Assembly: GCA_963737405.1 (NCBI GenBank)
Contig: CAVTSL010000006.1
Coordinates: forward strand, 248,001-312,000
Reading direction: 5' to 3'
Source of the DNA: JACCTU01 sp963737405
Lineage (GTDB): Bacteria > Actinomycetota > Thermoleophilia > Gaiellales > Gaiellaceae
Length of the DNA stretch: 64,000 nucleotides
Under the pieces are notes generated by a model. The model ran no database searches and was not told where the DNA came from. It was given only the letters and a program-made list of their open reading frames with translations. The stretch's first letter is position 1. Each line of letters starts with the position of its first letter. A program made the position numbers and the translations under genes. Positions 26,550-35,904 of this stretch are shown here, piece by piece.

Positions 26550-27228
26550 CACCCTCGCCTTCGCGATCCTCGCGCTCCTGGCTGCGGCGCCGGGAGCGCG
26601 AGGTGCATCCGCGCCGGTCGAGCTGCCCGCGGCAGGGCAGCTCGCGTGGCCCCGGGTTGCGGTGCGGGCGAAGCCGGACAGCTCGTCGAGGCGGATCGCC
26701 GTCCTGGGCGAGTTCCTCCCGGACTTCCGACGGCGGGTCGTGCTCGCTGTCGACGTCGCGACGGACGACTCGGGGAGCGCCGCGTGGTACCGGATCAGCC
26801 TGCCGGGCCGACCGAACGGTCGGAGCGGCTGGGTCGCGGCCGCGTCGGTCTCGCTGACGCCGATGCGCCGCGAGATCGTCGTGCGGCGCGGCGCGCGCAT
26901 CCTCGAGCTCCACGACCGCGGGCGGCTCGTGCTTCGGACGCCTGTCGCGGTCGGCGCACCGAAGATGGAGACCCCCCTCGGGACGTTCTACGTCACGGGC
27001 TCGTTCGTGCCGACCGATCCGTTCCTCGGCGTCCATGCGTTCTCAACGAGCGGTTACGCGCCGCTGAGCGACTGGCCCGGCGGGGGCGTCGTCGGCATCC
27101 ACGGGACGAGCATGCCGTGGCTCCTCGGGCGCGCCGTCTCGCACGGATGCATCCGCGTCGCGAACCGCGCGATGCTCGTGCTCAAGCGGTACGTCCGCCT
27201 CGGCACGCCGGTTCGCGTCGTTCGCTAG
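26521..27228 (+). CDS. L,D-transpeptidase (YkuD) with SH3-like domain
   Basis: A 235-residue secreted enzyme. A signal peptide (residues about 8-28) is followed by an SH3-like wall-binding segment (VRAKPDSSSRRIAVLGEF to SGWVAAASV, about 42-115) and the YkuD catalytic domain. The active site is VGIHGTSMPWLLGRAVSHGCIRVAN, with the nucleophilic cysteine in SHGCIR. It makes 3-3 peptidoglycan cross-links or attaches proteins to the wall. The GTG start is inside the repeat-protein gene. Its TAG overlaps the convergent thioesterase stop at CTAG (27225-27228). Confidence 0.92.
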   Translation: MSSVRLSAASTLAFAILALLAAAPGARGASAPVELPAAGQLAWPRVAVRAKPDSSSRRIAVLGEFLPDFRRRVVLAVDVATDDSGSAAWYRISLPGRPNGRSGWVAAASVSLTPMRREIVVRRGARILELHDRGRLVLRTPVAVGAPKMETPLGTFYVTGSFVPTDPFLGVHAFSTSGYAPLSDWPGGGVVGIHGTSMPWLLGRAVSHGCIRVANRAMLVLKRYVRLGTPVRVVR

Positions 27229-27659
27229 CGACCGCTTCGGAGGACCTGCGTGCACCGCGCACTCGCGAGGTGCGTTCCCTCGGCGTCGTAGAGCTCAGCG
27301 GCGCAGAACATCACCCGGCGCGTTCGATGCACGACGCGCCCGTCCGCACGCAGCGTTCCCGGCCGCGTCGCTCGGTGGAACTCCGTGTGCAGGTCGGCCG
27401 TGAGGAACGTCTCGTCCGGCTCCAGGAGCGACCAGCACGCGCCGCCCATCGCCGTGTCGAGGATCGTCGCGACCAGGCCGCCGTGGACGATGTGCCCGGA
27501 CTCCGCGGGGAACGCGTAGTCGGCACCCGCATCCCACTCGACGACGACCCGACCCGGCTCCGCGATCGGCCGCCGGTAGCCGAGCGTCCGCCACACGTGC
27601 GGAACGTCGGGCGGAACGTCCTCCCACGGACGCCGCTCGTCCGGCTCGACCTCGCTCAC
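27225..27659 (-). CDS. PaaI-type hotdog thioesterase
   Basis: 144 residues with the hotdog pattern. The catalytic region is HIVHGGLVATILDTAMGGACW (HGG and the acidic residue of the helix), followed by TADLHTEFHRATRPGTLRADGRVVHRTRRV. These hydrolyse acyl-CoA thioesters. The GTG start overlaps the stop of the SDR gene (GTGA). It is the last gene of the minus-strand run that begins at 32609, so it may release CoA from a dead-end intermediate. Confidence 0.85.
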   Translation of the reverse strand: MSEVEPDERRPWEDVPPDVPHVWRTLGYRRPIAEPGRVVVEWDAGADYAFPAESGHIVHGGLVATILDTAMGGACWSLLEPDETFLTADLHTEFHRATRPGTLRADGRVVHRTRRVMFCAAELYDAEGTHLASARCTQVLRSGR

Positions 27660-28351
27660 AGCTGCGGGACCATCCCCTCCTTGCCGGGCACGCGCGGCCC
27701 GGGGACACCAGGGAAGCGGAACTTCAGAGGCTCGCGCCCCGGCTGCACGACCCACGCCTGCCCCACCTCGTCGTCCTCGGCGGCACGGAGCACCGCCGAC
27801 GCGACCTCCTCCGGCTGAAGCAGCGGAAAGCCCGCCGCCTCGAGCGCCTCGCGGCCCTCGTCGCCGAGCAGCGGCGTGTCCACGATCCCCGGGTTGACCA
27901 TGTTCAGCCGGATCCCACGCTCGGCGAGCTGCGGCGCGACCGAGCGCACGAACCCCACGAGCGCGTGCTTCGTCAGCGCGTAGAGCGGATCGTTCTCCAT
28001 CGCCGTCAGCCCTGCGAGCGACGCCGTGACGACGATCGAGCCGCCCCGCATCACGCGCGAGAGCCGCCGAACGCCGAAGACCACGCCGTCGACGTTGACG
28101 CCGACGATCCGCCGGTACTGCTCGTCCGAGATGCGGCCGATCAACCGCTCGCCGCTGACGACGCCCGCGTTCAGGCAGGCGAGGTCGACCGGATCGACGA
28201 CACCGTCCCACGCCGCAGGATCCGAGACGTCGAAGCCGTCGACGACGTCGAGCACACGCACGTCCACGCCGTCGCGCGTGAGCGCCTCGACGATGGCGAG
28301 GCCGATCCCCGAGCGTCCGCCCGTGACGAGCGCGCTACGGAACGAGGACAA
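27656..28351 (-). CDS. Short-chain dehydrogenase/reductase
   Basis: An SDR of 231 residues from TTG 28351. The cofactor loop is LVTGGRSGIGLAIVEAL at the very N-terminus, then CLNAGVV (NAG motif), a catalytic serine in VVTASLAG and YALTKHALVGF with YxxxK. It may oxidise a hydroxyacyl-CoA in the pathway of its operon. The start overlaps the end of the quinone-oxidoreductase gene by 17 bases. Confidence 0.87.
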   Translation of the reverse strand: MSSFRSALVTGGRSGIGLAIVEALTRDGVDVRVLDVVDGFDVSDPAAWDGVVDPVDLACLNAGVVSGERLIGRISDEQYRRIVGVNVDGVVFGVRRLSRVMRGGSIVVTASLAGLTAMENDPLYALTKHALVGFVRSVAPQLAERGIRLNMVNPGIVDTPLLGDEGREALEAAGFPLLQPEEVASAVLRAAEDDEVGQAWVVQPGREPLKFRFPGVPGPRVPGKEGMVPQL

Positions 28352-29255
28352 CCTTGCCCACGCTCCGGCGCTCTTCGACGAGCCGGTGCGCGTCCGCGAC
28401 ATCGTCGAGCGCGAACGTCGCCCCGACGAGCGGCCGGACCGCGCCCGACTCCCAGAGCGCGACGATCTCCGCGATCGCGTCGCGCACCACCTCGGGCCGG
28501 AACCGCATCAGCCGTCCGAGGTAGAAGCCGACGACGCCGACGTTCCGGCCGACGAGCGGCGCAGGATCGAGCGGCTCCCACCACCCGCCGGCGAAACCCA
28601 GTCCGACGAGCATGCCGAGCGGGTTCAGCGTCGCGAGCGACCGCTTGAAGACCTCCCCGCCGACCGGATCGAGCACGACGTCCGCCTTCACCCGCTCCTC
28701 GAACCCGTCGTAGAGCAGCGCCTCGTCGGCGCCGAGCGAGCGCGCGACCTCGAGCTTCTCCTCCGACGACGCGGTCGCGACCACGCGCGCCCCGAGGTGC
28801 TTCGCGACCTGGATCCCCGCCGAACCGACGCCGCCGGCGCCCGCGTGGACGAGCACCGTCGCCCCCTCGCCCAGTCGAACCTGCCGCGTCAACGGGATCC
28901 ACACGGTCAGGAACGTCAGCAGGAACGCGGCGCCCTCCTCGTACGACGCCCCGTCGGGCAGCGGCACGAGCAGCGACTCGTCGACCGCGACCCACTCCGC
29001 GTACCCGCCGCCGTCCGCGCGCGGCAGCGCCATCACGCGCCGGCCGTCGACCTCACCCGCGACCTCGGACCCCGGAACCGTCGGCAGCTCCGGCATCTGC
29101 GGATATCGCCCCTGCCGGACGAGCACGTCGAGGAAGTTGATCCCGGCCGCTCGAACGCGCATCAGCACCTGACCCTCGGCGGGCTCGGGCTGATCGACCT
29201 CCCCGACCTCGAGCTGCTCGGGGCCGCCCGTCTCCCGGAGGAGGACGGCCCTCAA
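28335..29255 (-). CDS. NADPH:quinone oxidoreductase-like MDR protein
   Basis: 306 residues, starting at TTG in a TTGA overlap with the acyl-CoA synthetase stop. The MDR pattern is clear: RAAGINFLDVLVRQGRYPQM, VPGSEVAGEVDGRRVMAL, the nucleotide loop VLVHAGAGGVGSAGIQVAK and the end HRLVEERRSVGKVVLVP. The zinc-binding cysteines of alcohol dehydrogenases are absent, so quinone or enoyl reduction with NADPH is expected. It lies between the synthetase and an SDR in one operon. Confidence 0.9.
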   Translation of the reverse strand: MRAVLLRETGGPEQLEVGEVDQPEPAEGQVLMRVRAAGINFLDVLVRQGRYPQMPELPTVPGSEVAGEVDGRRVMALPRADGGGYAEWVAVDESLLVPLPDGASYEEGAAFLLTFLTVWIPLTRQVRLGEGATVLVHAGAGGVGSAGIQVAKHLGARVVATASSEEKLEVARSLGADEALLYDGFEERVKADVVLDPVGGEVFKRSLATLNPLGMLVGLGFAGGWWEPLDPAPLVGRNVGVVGFYLGRLMRFRPEVVRDAIAEIVALWESGAVRPLVGATFALDDVADAHRLVEERRSVGKVVLVP

Positions 29256-30868
29256 GACGTCGCGACGGGCGTCTCGGCCGGTTCCTCGACGGCGAACATC
29301 TCGCGGAGCGCGGTCTTCTTGAACTTCCCGACCGCCGTCTTCGGGATCTCGTCGACGAACTCGAAGCGGTCGGGGATCCAGAACTTCGCGCACTGGCCGG
29401 AGAGGTGCTCGCGCAGCTGCTCCTCCGTCGCGGCCTGGCCCTCCTTGAAGACGACGACCGCGAGCGGCCGCTCGGCCCACTTCTCGTGCGGCATCGCGAT
29501 CACCGCCGCCTCCGCGACGGCCGGGTGCCCCATGATCTTGTTCTCGAGCTCGACGGACGAGATCCACTCGCCGCCGGACTTGATCACGTCCTTCGAGCGG
29601 TCCTTGATCTGCACGAAGCCGCGCGGGTGCATCGAGACGATGTCGCCGGTCCGGAACCAGCCGTCGCTCGTCCAGCGGTCCTGGAGCTCCTCGTCGTCGA
29701 AGTACGCCGAGGCGACCCACGGCCCACGCACCTCGAGCTCGCCCATCGACTCGCCGTCCCACGGCAGTTCCTTGCCGTCGGCCATCACGCGCAGCTCGAC
29801 AAGTGGGAGCGGCATCCCCGCCATCGCGACGAAGTCGAACTTCGTGTCCAGGTCGGCGTTCCGGAGGTCGCCGGTGAAGTCGGTGACCGACGCAACCGGC
29901 GAGGTCTCCGTCATCCCCCAGCCCTGCACGACGTTCAGGCCGTGGCGCTCCTTGTACCCCGCGATCATCGCGCGCGGCACGGCGGAGCCGCCGACGAGCA
30001 TCCCCTTCATGGCCGAGAGATCCCACTTGCCCGGGTTCGCGTCGAGCAGCTGCAGCATCCCGAGCCAGATCGTCGGCACGCCCGCCGTCCACGTCACGTG
30101 CTCCTCGACGAAGTCCTCGAGCAGGCTCTCGGGGTCGAGGTACGGGCCCGGGAAGACGAGCTTCGAGCCGATCATCGCAGCGAGGTACGGGTAGCCCCAC
30201 GCGTTCGCGTGGAACATCGGCACGACCGGGAGCAGCGCGTCCTCCTCCGAGACGCGCAGCCCGAGCGGCGAGATCGACGCCACGCCGAGCGCGTGGAGGA
30301 TCGTCGAGCGGTGCGAGTAGACGACGCCCTTCGGCCGGCCCGTCGTGCCGCTCGTGTAGCACATCGCCGCCGCGTCGTTCTCGTCGAGGTCCGGCTCCGA
30401 CCACTCGTCGGCGTCGGCCGTCGCGAGGAGCTCCTCGTAGGAGTCCTCGACGACGAAGACGTGCTCGATGTCGGTCGAGCCCTGGAACGCCTCGAGGAGC
30501 GGCAGCAGGCTCCGGTCGACGATGACGGCCTTGTCGCCGCCGTGCTTCGCGATGTAGCCGATGTCCTCGTGGTGCAGGCGGAGGTTGAGCGTGTGCAGCA
30601 CGAAGCCGCCGCACGGGATCCCGAAGTAGGCCTCCATGTGCTGGTAGTGGTTCCAGCAGAGCGTCGCGACCCGGTCGCCCTTCTCCAGGCCGGCCTTGTC
30701 GAGCGCGACCGCGAGCTGCTTGGCGCGTCGCGCCATGTCGCGGTACGTGTAGCGATGGAAGCTCTTGTCGGGGAGCCGGGTGACGATCTCCTTGTCGCTG
30801 AAGAACGTCTCCGCGCGCCGCAGAAGCGGCGGAAGCGTCAGCTGGAAGTCCATCATCTGGCCCTTCAT
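29252..30868 (-). CDS. Long-chain-type acyl-CoA synthetase
   Basis: A 538-residue ANL-superfamily enzyme that activates a carboxylic acid to its CoA thioester through an acyl-AMP. The P-loop is CYTSGTTGRPKGVVYSHRS, the adenylate motif is GWGMTETSP, the hinge is WFRTGDIV and FVQIKDRSKDVIKSGGEWISS, and the C-terminal lysine is in KTAVGKFKK. ATG 30868 has AGGAGG at a good distance. It follows two dehydrogenase genes, consistent with activation and first oxidation of the same substrate. Confidence 0.92.
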   Translation of the reverse strand: MKGQMMDFQLTLPPLLRRAETFFSDKEIVTRLPDKSFHRYTYRDMARRAKQLAVALDKAGLEKGDRVATLCWNHYQHMEAYFGIPCGGFVLHTLNLRLHHEDIGYIAKHGGDKAVIVDRSLLPLLEAFQGSTDIEHVFVVEDSYEELLATADADEWSEPDLDENDAAAMCYTSGTTGRPKGVVYSHRSTILHALGVASISPLGLRVSEEDALLPVVPMFHANAWGYPYLAAMIGSKLVFPGPYLDPESLLEDFVEEHVTWTAGVPTIWLGMLQLLDANPGKWDLSAMKGMLVGGSAVPRAMIAGYKERHGLNVVQGWGMTETSPVASVTDFTGDLRNADLDTKFDFVAMAGMPLPLVELRVMADGKELPWDGESMGELEVRGPWVASAYFDDEELQDRWTSDGWFRTGDIVSMHPRGFVQIKDRSKDVIKSGGEWISSVELENKIMGHPAVAEAAVIAMPHEKWAERPLAVVVFKEGQAATEEQLREHLSGQCAKFWIPDRFEFVDEIPKTAVGKFKKTALREMFAVEEPAETPVATS

Positions 30869-30884
30869 CTCATCCTCCTCGGGT

Positions 30885-31499
30885 TCAGTCCAACAGGTGC
30901 GCGGCGACCGTTGCGCGGTGCACGCGCCCGTAGCCGCCGTACGCCTGGATCGCGAGTGCGCGCTTGTAATACGTGTGCAGCACGTGCTCCCACGTGAAGC
31001 CGATCCCGCCGTGGACCTGGATCGAGCGCTCGCACGCCGCAACGGCCGCGTCGCCCGCGTAGGCCTTCGCGGCGGCGACGGCGACGTGCGCCTGCTCGTC
31101 GCCCTCGGAGACGCACCACGCCGCCCAGTACGCGAGCGACCGCGCGAGCTCCGTCTCGACGTACGTGTCTGCGAGCTGGTGCGAGACGGCCTGGTAGACG
31201 CCGATCTTCCGCCCGAACTGCTCGCGCGTCGACGCGTACTCGACGCCGAGCTCGAGCGCCTTCGCGGAGATGCCGACGGCCTCGAGCGAGAGTGCGGCGA
31301 GCTGCTCGTCCTCGGGGCGCGAGTCGTCGAAGAGCGACTCCCCGACGTTCGCGCGGCCCGCTTCCTCGTAGAGGACGGCGCGGTCGAGGAACGAGAGCTC
31401 CGCGCCGGCGACCTCGTCGCGCGACCAGCCGCCGTTGCCGAGCGCCTCGCGCGCCTCGCGTCGCAGCAGCTCCTGCTCTTCCGTGAACGCGAACTGCAT
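30885..31499 (-). CDS. Short acyl-CoA dehydrogenase subunit lacking the middle domain
   Basis: Only 204 residues, against about 350-400 for the family. The N-terminal helices (MQFAFTEEQELLRREAREAL, ELSFLDRAVLYEEAGRANVG) are followed, after ESLFDDSRPEDEQ, directly by the C-terminal helical domain (VEYASTREQFGRKIGVYQAVSHQLAD, IQVHGGIGFTWEHVLHTYYKRA). The roughly 130-residue beta domain is missing without any frame break. It overlaps the full-length dehydrogenase gene by one base (TGATG), so the two may form a hetero-oligomer as in steroid-degrading ACADs (inference). Confidence 0.8.
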   Translation of the reverse strand: MQFAFTEEQELLRREAREALGNGGWSRDEVAGAELSFLDRAVLYEEAGRANVGESLFDDSRPEDEQLAALSLEAVGISAKALELGVEYASTREQFGRKIGVYQAVSHQLADTYVETELARSLAYWAAWCVSEGDEQAHVAVAAAKAYAGDAAVAACERSIQVHGGIGFTWEHVLHTYYKRALAIQAYGGYGRVHRATVAAHLLD

Positions 31500-32609
31500 C
31501 AGCGGCTCCTCGGGAGGCCGAGCACGCGCTCGGCGATGATGTTCCGCAGGATCTCGCTCGTCCCGGCCTCGATCGTGTTGCCGCGCGAGCGCAGCTGCTG
31601 GTGGCGCCAGTAGCCGTCGTCCTCGCCCTCGAGGATCTCCATCGCGAGCTTCGACAGGCGCTGGTTCGCCTCGGACCACGCGAGCTTGACCGCCGAGCCC
31701 TCGGGGCCCGGGATGCCGGTCTTCATCAGCGCCGTCAGCGAGCGGTAGTTCGTCATCTTCAGCGCCTGCTGCACGATCCACTCGTTCGCGATCCGGTCGC
31801 GGACGATCGCGTCGTGGCCGTTTCGCTCCTTCGCGAGCGCGACGAGCCGGCGCACCTGCGCCTCGAGCACGCCGCTGAGCGCGAAGCCGAGCGTCCCGCG
31901 CTCGTGCAGCAGCGTCGTCATCGCGACCTGCCAGCCCGAGCCGATCTCGCCGAGGAGGTTCTCCTTCGGGACGACGGCGTCGGTGAGGAAGATCTCGTTG
32001 AACTCCGCCTCGCCGGTGATCTGCTTCAGCGGGCGGACCTCGACGCCCGGCGCCTTCATGTCGACGATCACGTACGTCAGCCCGGCGTGGCGCTCGGAGT
32101 CGGGGTCGCTGCGCCCGACGAGGATGCAGAAGTCGGCGATGTGCGCGAACGACGACCACACCTTCTGGCCGTTCAGCACGAAGTGGTCGCCCTGGTCGTC
32201 GATCCTCGTGCGAACCGCGGAGAGGTCGGAGCCTGCGCCGGGCTCCGAGAAGCCCTGGCACCAGATCTCCTCCGCCGAGAGGATCTTCGAGAGGTAGCGG
32301 CGCTTCTGCTCCTCGGTGCCGTGCGCCATGATCGTCGGCCCCGCCATGCCGAGGCCGATCACGCCCATGTGCCCCGGCGCCTCGGAGCGGGCGAACTCCT
32401 CGAGCACGATCGCCTGGTGGCTGTACGGCGCGCTCTTGCCGCCGTACTCCTCGGGCCAGGTCAGCCCGGCGTAGCCGGCGTCGTAGATCTTCCGCGACCA
32501 CTCCCGCGGGTCGCCCGCGGGCAGGTTCGCCTCGAGCCAGGCGCGAACGCCTTCGCGGAACGCAGCCTCGTCGGGTGTGTCGCGGAGGTCGATGGCGCAA
32601 TTGAACCAT
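31499..32609 (-). CDS. Acyl-CoA dehydrogenase (one frame interruption)
   Basis: Starting at ATG 32609 the protein reads MVQLR, then one extra C near 32593 breaks the frame. With it removed it continues IDLRDTPDEAAFREGVRAWLEANLP, and 369 residues are continuous. WCQGFSEPGAGSDLSAVRTR and FVLNGQKVWSSFAH are the FAD/substrate motifs and TIEAGTSEILRNIIAERVLGLPR is the usual C-terminus. Without the correction the first in-frame start would be at 32407, inside the domain. It leads an operon with the short dehydrogenase, acyl-CoA synthetase, MDR, SDR and thioesterase. Confidence 0.88.
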
Positions 32610-32624
32610 CGTTCGACGCGTCAG

Positions 32625-32630
32625 TACAGT
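32625..32630 (+). promoter_or_regulatory. TACAGT -10 element, leaderless start
   Basis: TACAGT is followed by seven bases and the GTG at 32638. There is no ribosome-binding site between. The divergent dehydrogenase gene starts 28 bases away at 32609. Confidence 0.55.
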
Positions 32631-32637
32631 CGTGGGC

Positions 32638-34150
32638 GTGGATCCGCTGGCGGAGTGGGAGTCGAGCCGGCCGACGACCTTCTACGACCCGGCGCTCGAC
32701 GTGCTCGGGATCGACGGGCTCATGCGGCTTCGGCGAGACCGTCGCGCAGGTGATCGACCCGGCGGTCGCCGAGCTCGAGCGGCGGCGCGACCGGCCGATG
32801 ACCGACGGCCACCGGGTCGTCTTCGACCCGGCCTACGAGACGGCGGGGCGCGCGGTCTGGGCGTCGGGCGTGCTCTCGGCCGGGGCGCACGAGCAGGCCG
32901 CCCTGCTCTACCTCCTCGCCCACGCCGGCGAGGGCGGGCACTCGTGCCCGGTCGTCTGCACGGCCGGGCTCGTGCGGGCGCTGCGCCGCCACGCCTCCGA
33001 CGAGCTGCGCGAGCGGTTCCTGCCGCCGCTCCTCGAGCGCGACTACGACCGGGCACAGCGCGGGGCGCAGTTCCTCACCGAGCGCCAGGGCGGCTCGGAC
33101 GTCGGCGCCAACACGGTCGCAGCGTCGCGGGACGGCGAGGCCTGGCGGCTCTCGGGCGAGAAGTGGTTCTGCTCGGTCGCCGACGCCGACCAGTTCGTCG
33201 TCACCGCCCGCCCCGAAGGCGCGCCCGGCGGCACCGCGGGCATCGCATGCTTCCTCGTCCCGCACGAGGTCGACGGCTCGCACAACGGCTTCCGCATCCG
33301 CCGACTGAAGGACAAGCTCGGAACGCGCGCGCTCGCGACCGGGGAGATCGAGTTCGCCGACGCGCTCGGGTTCCCGCTCGGAGCGCTCGACGAGGGATTC
33401 CGGATCGCGGCGGGCGTCGTCCTCAACACCTCGCGCTGGCTCAACGCGTTCGGCTCCGCGGGGCTGATGCGCCGCGCGTACCTCGAGGCGGCGCGGTTCG
33501 CACGCGTCCGCACGGCGTTCGGCAAGCCGATCGGCGCGTTCCCGCTCGTGCGCGAGAACCTCGCGGTGATGAAGGCCGAGTCGCAGGCGGCGCTCGCGTC
33601 GTCGCTCGCGTTGACCGACCTCGTCGCGCGGATCGACGACGAGTCGGCGAGCGACGAGGACGTCGCGTGGCACCGCATCCTCGTGAACGCGAACAAGTAC
33701 GTGACGTCGATCGCCGCGACGCGCGTCGTCCACCGCGGGATCGAGGCGCTCGGCGGCAACGGGACGATCGAGGACTTCTCGCCGCTCCCGCGCCTCTACC
33801 GCGACGCGATCGTCTTCGAGAGCTGGGAGGGCACGCACAACGTCCTCTGCGCGCAGGTGCTGCGCGACCTGGAGCGCCTCGGCGCCGTCGAGGTCGCGGT
33901 CGAGCGCGCGCAGGCACCCGACCTCGGGCCACGCCTCGAGCGCGCGATCGCGGAGCCGGCCTGGGGCGCGCTCCACGTCCGCCGCCAGATCGAGGAGCTC
34001 GTGCGGTCGCTCCAGGTCGCCGAACTTCGTGGCTCAGAGCCACAAAGTGCGGAGCTGCTCGCGCGCCGCCACCTCGTGCGCGGCTGGCGCGCCGAGGACG
34101 ACGCCGACTACGTGTCGCTGATCGACGACGTGCTGGGCGACGACGCGTAG
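32638..34150 (+). CDS. AidB/isovaleryl-type acyl-CoA dehydrogenase (one frame interruption)
   Basis: About 503 residues once one extra base near 32725 (after GIDGLMR) is removed. It has the longer AidB-like layout: GGHSCPVVCTAGLVRAL, QFLTERQGGSDVGANTVAA, WRLSGEKWFCSVADADQF, RRLKDKLGTRALATGEIEF and YRDAIVFESWEGTHNVL. A C-terminal helical extension of about 80 residues is also AidB-like. These are dehydrogenases or alkylation-response relatives. The 3' end overlaps the convergent coiled-coil gene by 43 bases. Confidence 0.87.
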
Positions 34151-34458
34151 GTGACCCAGGAGCGGCGGGCCTCCCGCGCCCGCTCCTGGAGCGCGCCGAG
34201 GATCTCGTCCAGCTCGTCGAGCTGAGGCCGGATCGCCTGCGCCTCCCTGAGCGCCGACGCGAGATCGGTGAGCGAGGTCTCCGGATCGGCCGAGAGCTCG
34301 GAGAGCCGGCGCTCGGTCCGGTCCAGCTGCCCCCGCAGGAGGAGCGCGCACGCGCCCGCCTCCTCGATCAGCTTGCGCAGCTCGGCCTCCGTCGCAGGCC
34401 GCCCGTCCAGCACCGACCTCAGCCGCTCTCTCAGGACCGAGTCGAGCGTGTCAACCAT
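34108..34458 (-). CDS. Small coiled-coil protein, unknown function
   Basis: 116 residues beginning MVDTLDSVLRERLRSVLDG. The centre is a run of charged heptads (LRGQLDRTERRLSELSADPE, LREAQAIRPQLDELDEILGA) predicting a coiled coil or helical hairpin. I recognise no family. The ATG is preceded by TAAGGT at eight bases. The last 43 bases lie under the end of the AidB-like gene. Codon pattern and a clean start support it, with moderate confidence. Confidence 0.6.
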   Translation of the reverse strand: MVDTLDSVLRERLRSVLDGRPATEAELRKLIEEAGACALLLRGQLDRTERRLSELSADPETSLTDLASALREAQAIRPQLDELDEILGALQERAREARRSWVTYASSPSTSSISDT

Positions 34459-34466
34459 GCCCCGGC

Positions 34467-34472
34467 ACCTTA
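34467..34472 (-). promoter_or_regulatory. TAAGGT -10 element, leaderless start
   Basis: On the minus strand TAAGGT (34472 to 34467) is followed by eight bases and the ATG at 34458. The TAA is also the stop codon of the upstream thioesterase gene. Confidence 0.5.
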
Positions 34473-34865
34473 ACGCCCCTCGGCGGCGTCTCCGCGGAGC
34501 GTCATGCACGTACTCGTCGCCTTCGCGATCAGCCGGTCGCGCTCGTCGACGACGTCGCACTCGGTCATCCCGACCGACCGCCCGCGATGGACGACCCAGC
34601 CGCGCGCGAGCAGCGTCCCGGTCCAGAACGGGCGCAGGAAGTTGAGCTTGAGCTCGAGCGTCGCGAACGACTCGCCGGGCTCGAGCGTCGAGTAGTACGC
34701 CATGCCCATCGCGGCGTCGGCGAGGTCGCCGATGATCCCGCCGTGCAGCGTGCCCATCGGGTTCGAGTGCTGCTGCCCGACCTCGAGCTTCATCGTGCAC
34801 TCGCCGCCTTCCACGCCGACGAGCTCGATTCCGAGCAGCTCGGCGACTGGCGGCGGGACTCTCAT
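34470..34865 (-). CDS. PaaI-type hotdog thioesterase
   Basis: 131 residues with MGTLHGGIIGDLADAAMGMAYYS as the catalytic segment and LELKLNFLRPFWTGTLLARGWVVHRGRSVGMTECDV as the beta-sheet core. It is a CoA thioesterase, probably tetrameric. Its ATG overlaps the alcohol-dehydrogenase stop (ATGA), which indicates co-translation. The ending GDAAEGR is followed at once by the leaderless promoter of the coiled-coil gene. Confidence 0.87.
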   Translation of the reverse strand: MRVPPPVAELLGIELVGVEGGECTMKLEVGQQHSNPMGTLHGGIIGDLADAAMGMAYYSTLEPGESFATLELKLNFLRPFWTGTLLARGWVVHRGRSVGMTECDVVDERDRLIAKATSTCMTLRGDAAEGR

Positions 34866-35888
34866 GGGCGAACGACCGATCTAATCACGTCGCCCGCGCG
34901 CATCTCCTCGAACGCGTGCTCGACGTCCTCGAGGCCGATCGTCTTCGTCACCATCGCCGGCGAGGTCGAGCCGGCCGTCGCGCGCGTACGCGGCGAGCTG
35001 CGGGAAGTCCTCGGCGGGAACGTGGTCGCCTCCGTGCGAGACGACGAACCGCAGCCGTCGGTCGAAGAGCGGCTTCAGCGCGAGGTCGACGTGCGCGTCC
35101 GGGTGCGGGAGGCCGATGTAGACGAGCGTGCCCGCGTGGCCGAGCATCTCGAGCGCCTGCTCGACGGTCTCGGGCCGGCCCACGACGTCGAAGACGAAGT
35201 CGAGCCGCGACGCAGGCCCCGTGTGCGTCGCGCCGAACCGGCGCGCGACCTCGAGCTTCCGCTCGTCGACGTCGACGGCGTGCACCTCCGAGGCTCCGGC
35301 GATCAGCGCTCCCTGCACGACGCACAGCCCGACCGCGCCGCAGCCGATCACGCCGACGCGCGCTCCGGGCCAGACGCCCGCCGTCTGCAGCACCGAGCCG
35401 ACCCCGGTCGCGACGGCGCAGCCGATCAGGCACGCCTGCTCGGACGGCAGATCGTCGAACGGCACCGCCGCGCGCTCGTGCACGACCGTCCGCGTCGCGA
35501 AGGTGCCCGCGCCGAACGCGCGCGTCAGCGGGCGGCCGTCCGGCAGGCGGAAGCGAGCCCCGGCGGACGCGGGCGTCCGGCAGCGCCGCGGGTCGCCGCG
35601 CAGGCACCACCGGCACTCTCCGCAGGGAGCGCGCCACCCGATGATCACGCGGTCGCCTTCCGCGATCGTCTCGACGCCCGGCCCGGCTCGCTCGACGACT
35701 CCCGCCCCTTCGTGCCCGAGCAGGATCGGCCGCGGATGCGAGAAGCCGGTCTCGAGGACGTGCAGGTCGCTGTGGCACACGCCCGTCGCCTCGATCCGGA
35801 CCAGCACCTCGTGCTCCTCCGGCTCGTCGACCTCGATCTCCACGAGCTCGAGCTCGCCGAGCTCTTCGACCACTATTCCCCTCTCCAC
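34862..35888 (-). CDS. Zinc-dependent alcohol dehydrogenase (one frame interruption)
   Basis: About 341 residues. The catalytic zinc ligands are in GVCHSDLHVLE and GHEGAGVVE, the structural zinc cysteines in CGECRWCLRGDPRRC, and the coenzyme site is VIGCGAVGLCVVQGALIAGA. One extra G near 34968 shifts the frame after GRLDLAG. Removing it restores MVTKTIGLEDVEHAFEEMRAG, the family C-terminus, and the stop at 34862. It would oxidise an alcohol with NAD or another cofactor. It is divergent from the SDR gene. Confidence 0.9.
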
Positions 35889-35894
35889 GCGCCG

Positions 35895-35904
35895 AGCTTA
35901 GACT
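35895..35904. promoter_or_regulatory. Overlapping divergent -10 elements
   Basis: On the minus strand TAAGCT (35900-35895) lies six bases before the GTG at 35888. On the plus strand TAGACT (35899-35904) lies six bases before the GTG at 35911. The two hexamers share the TA at 35899-35900, so polymerase binding at one would exclude the other. Confidence 0.6.
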
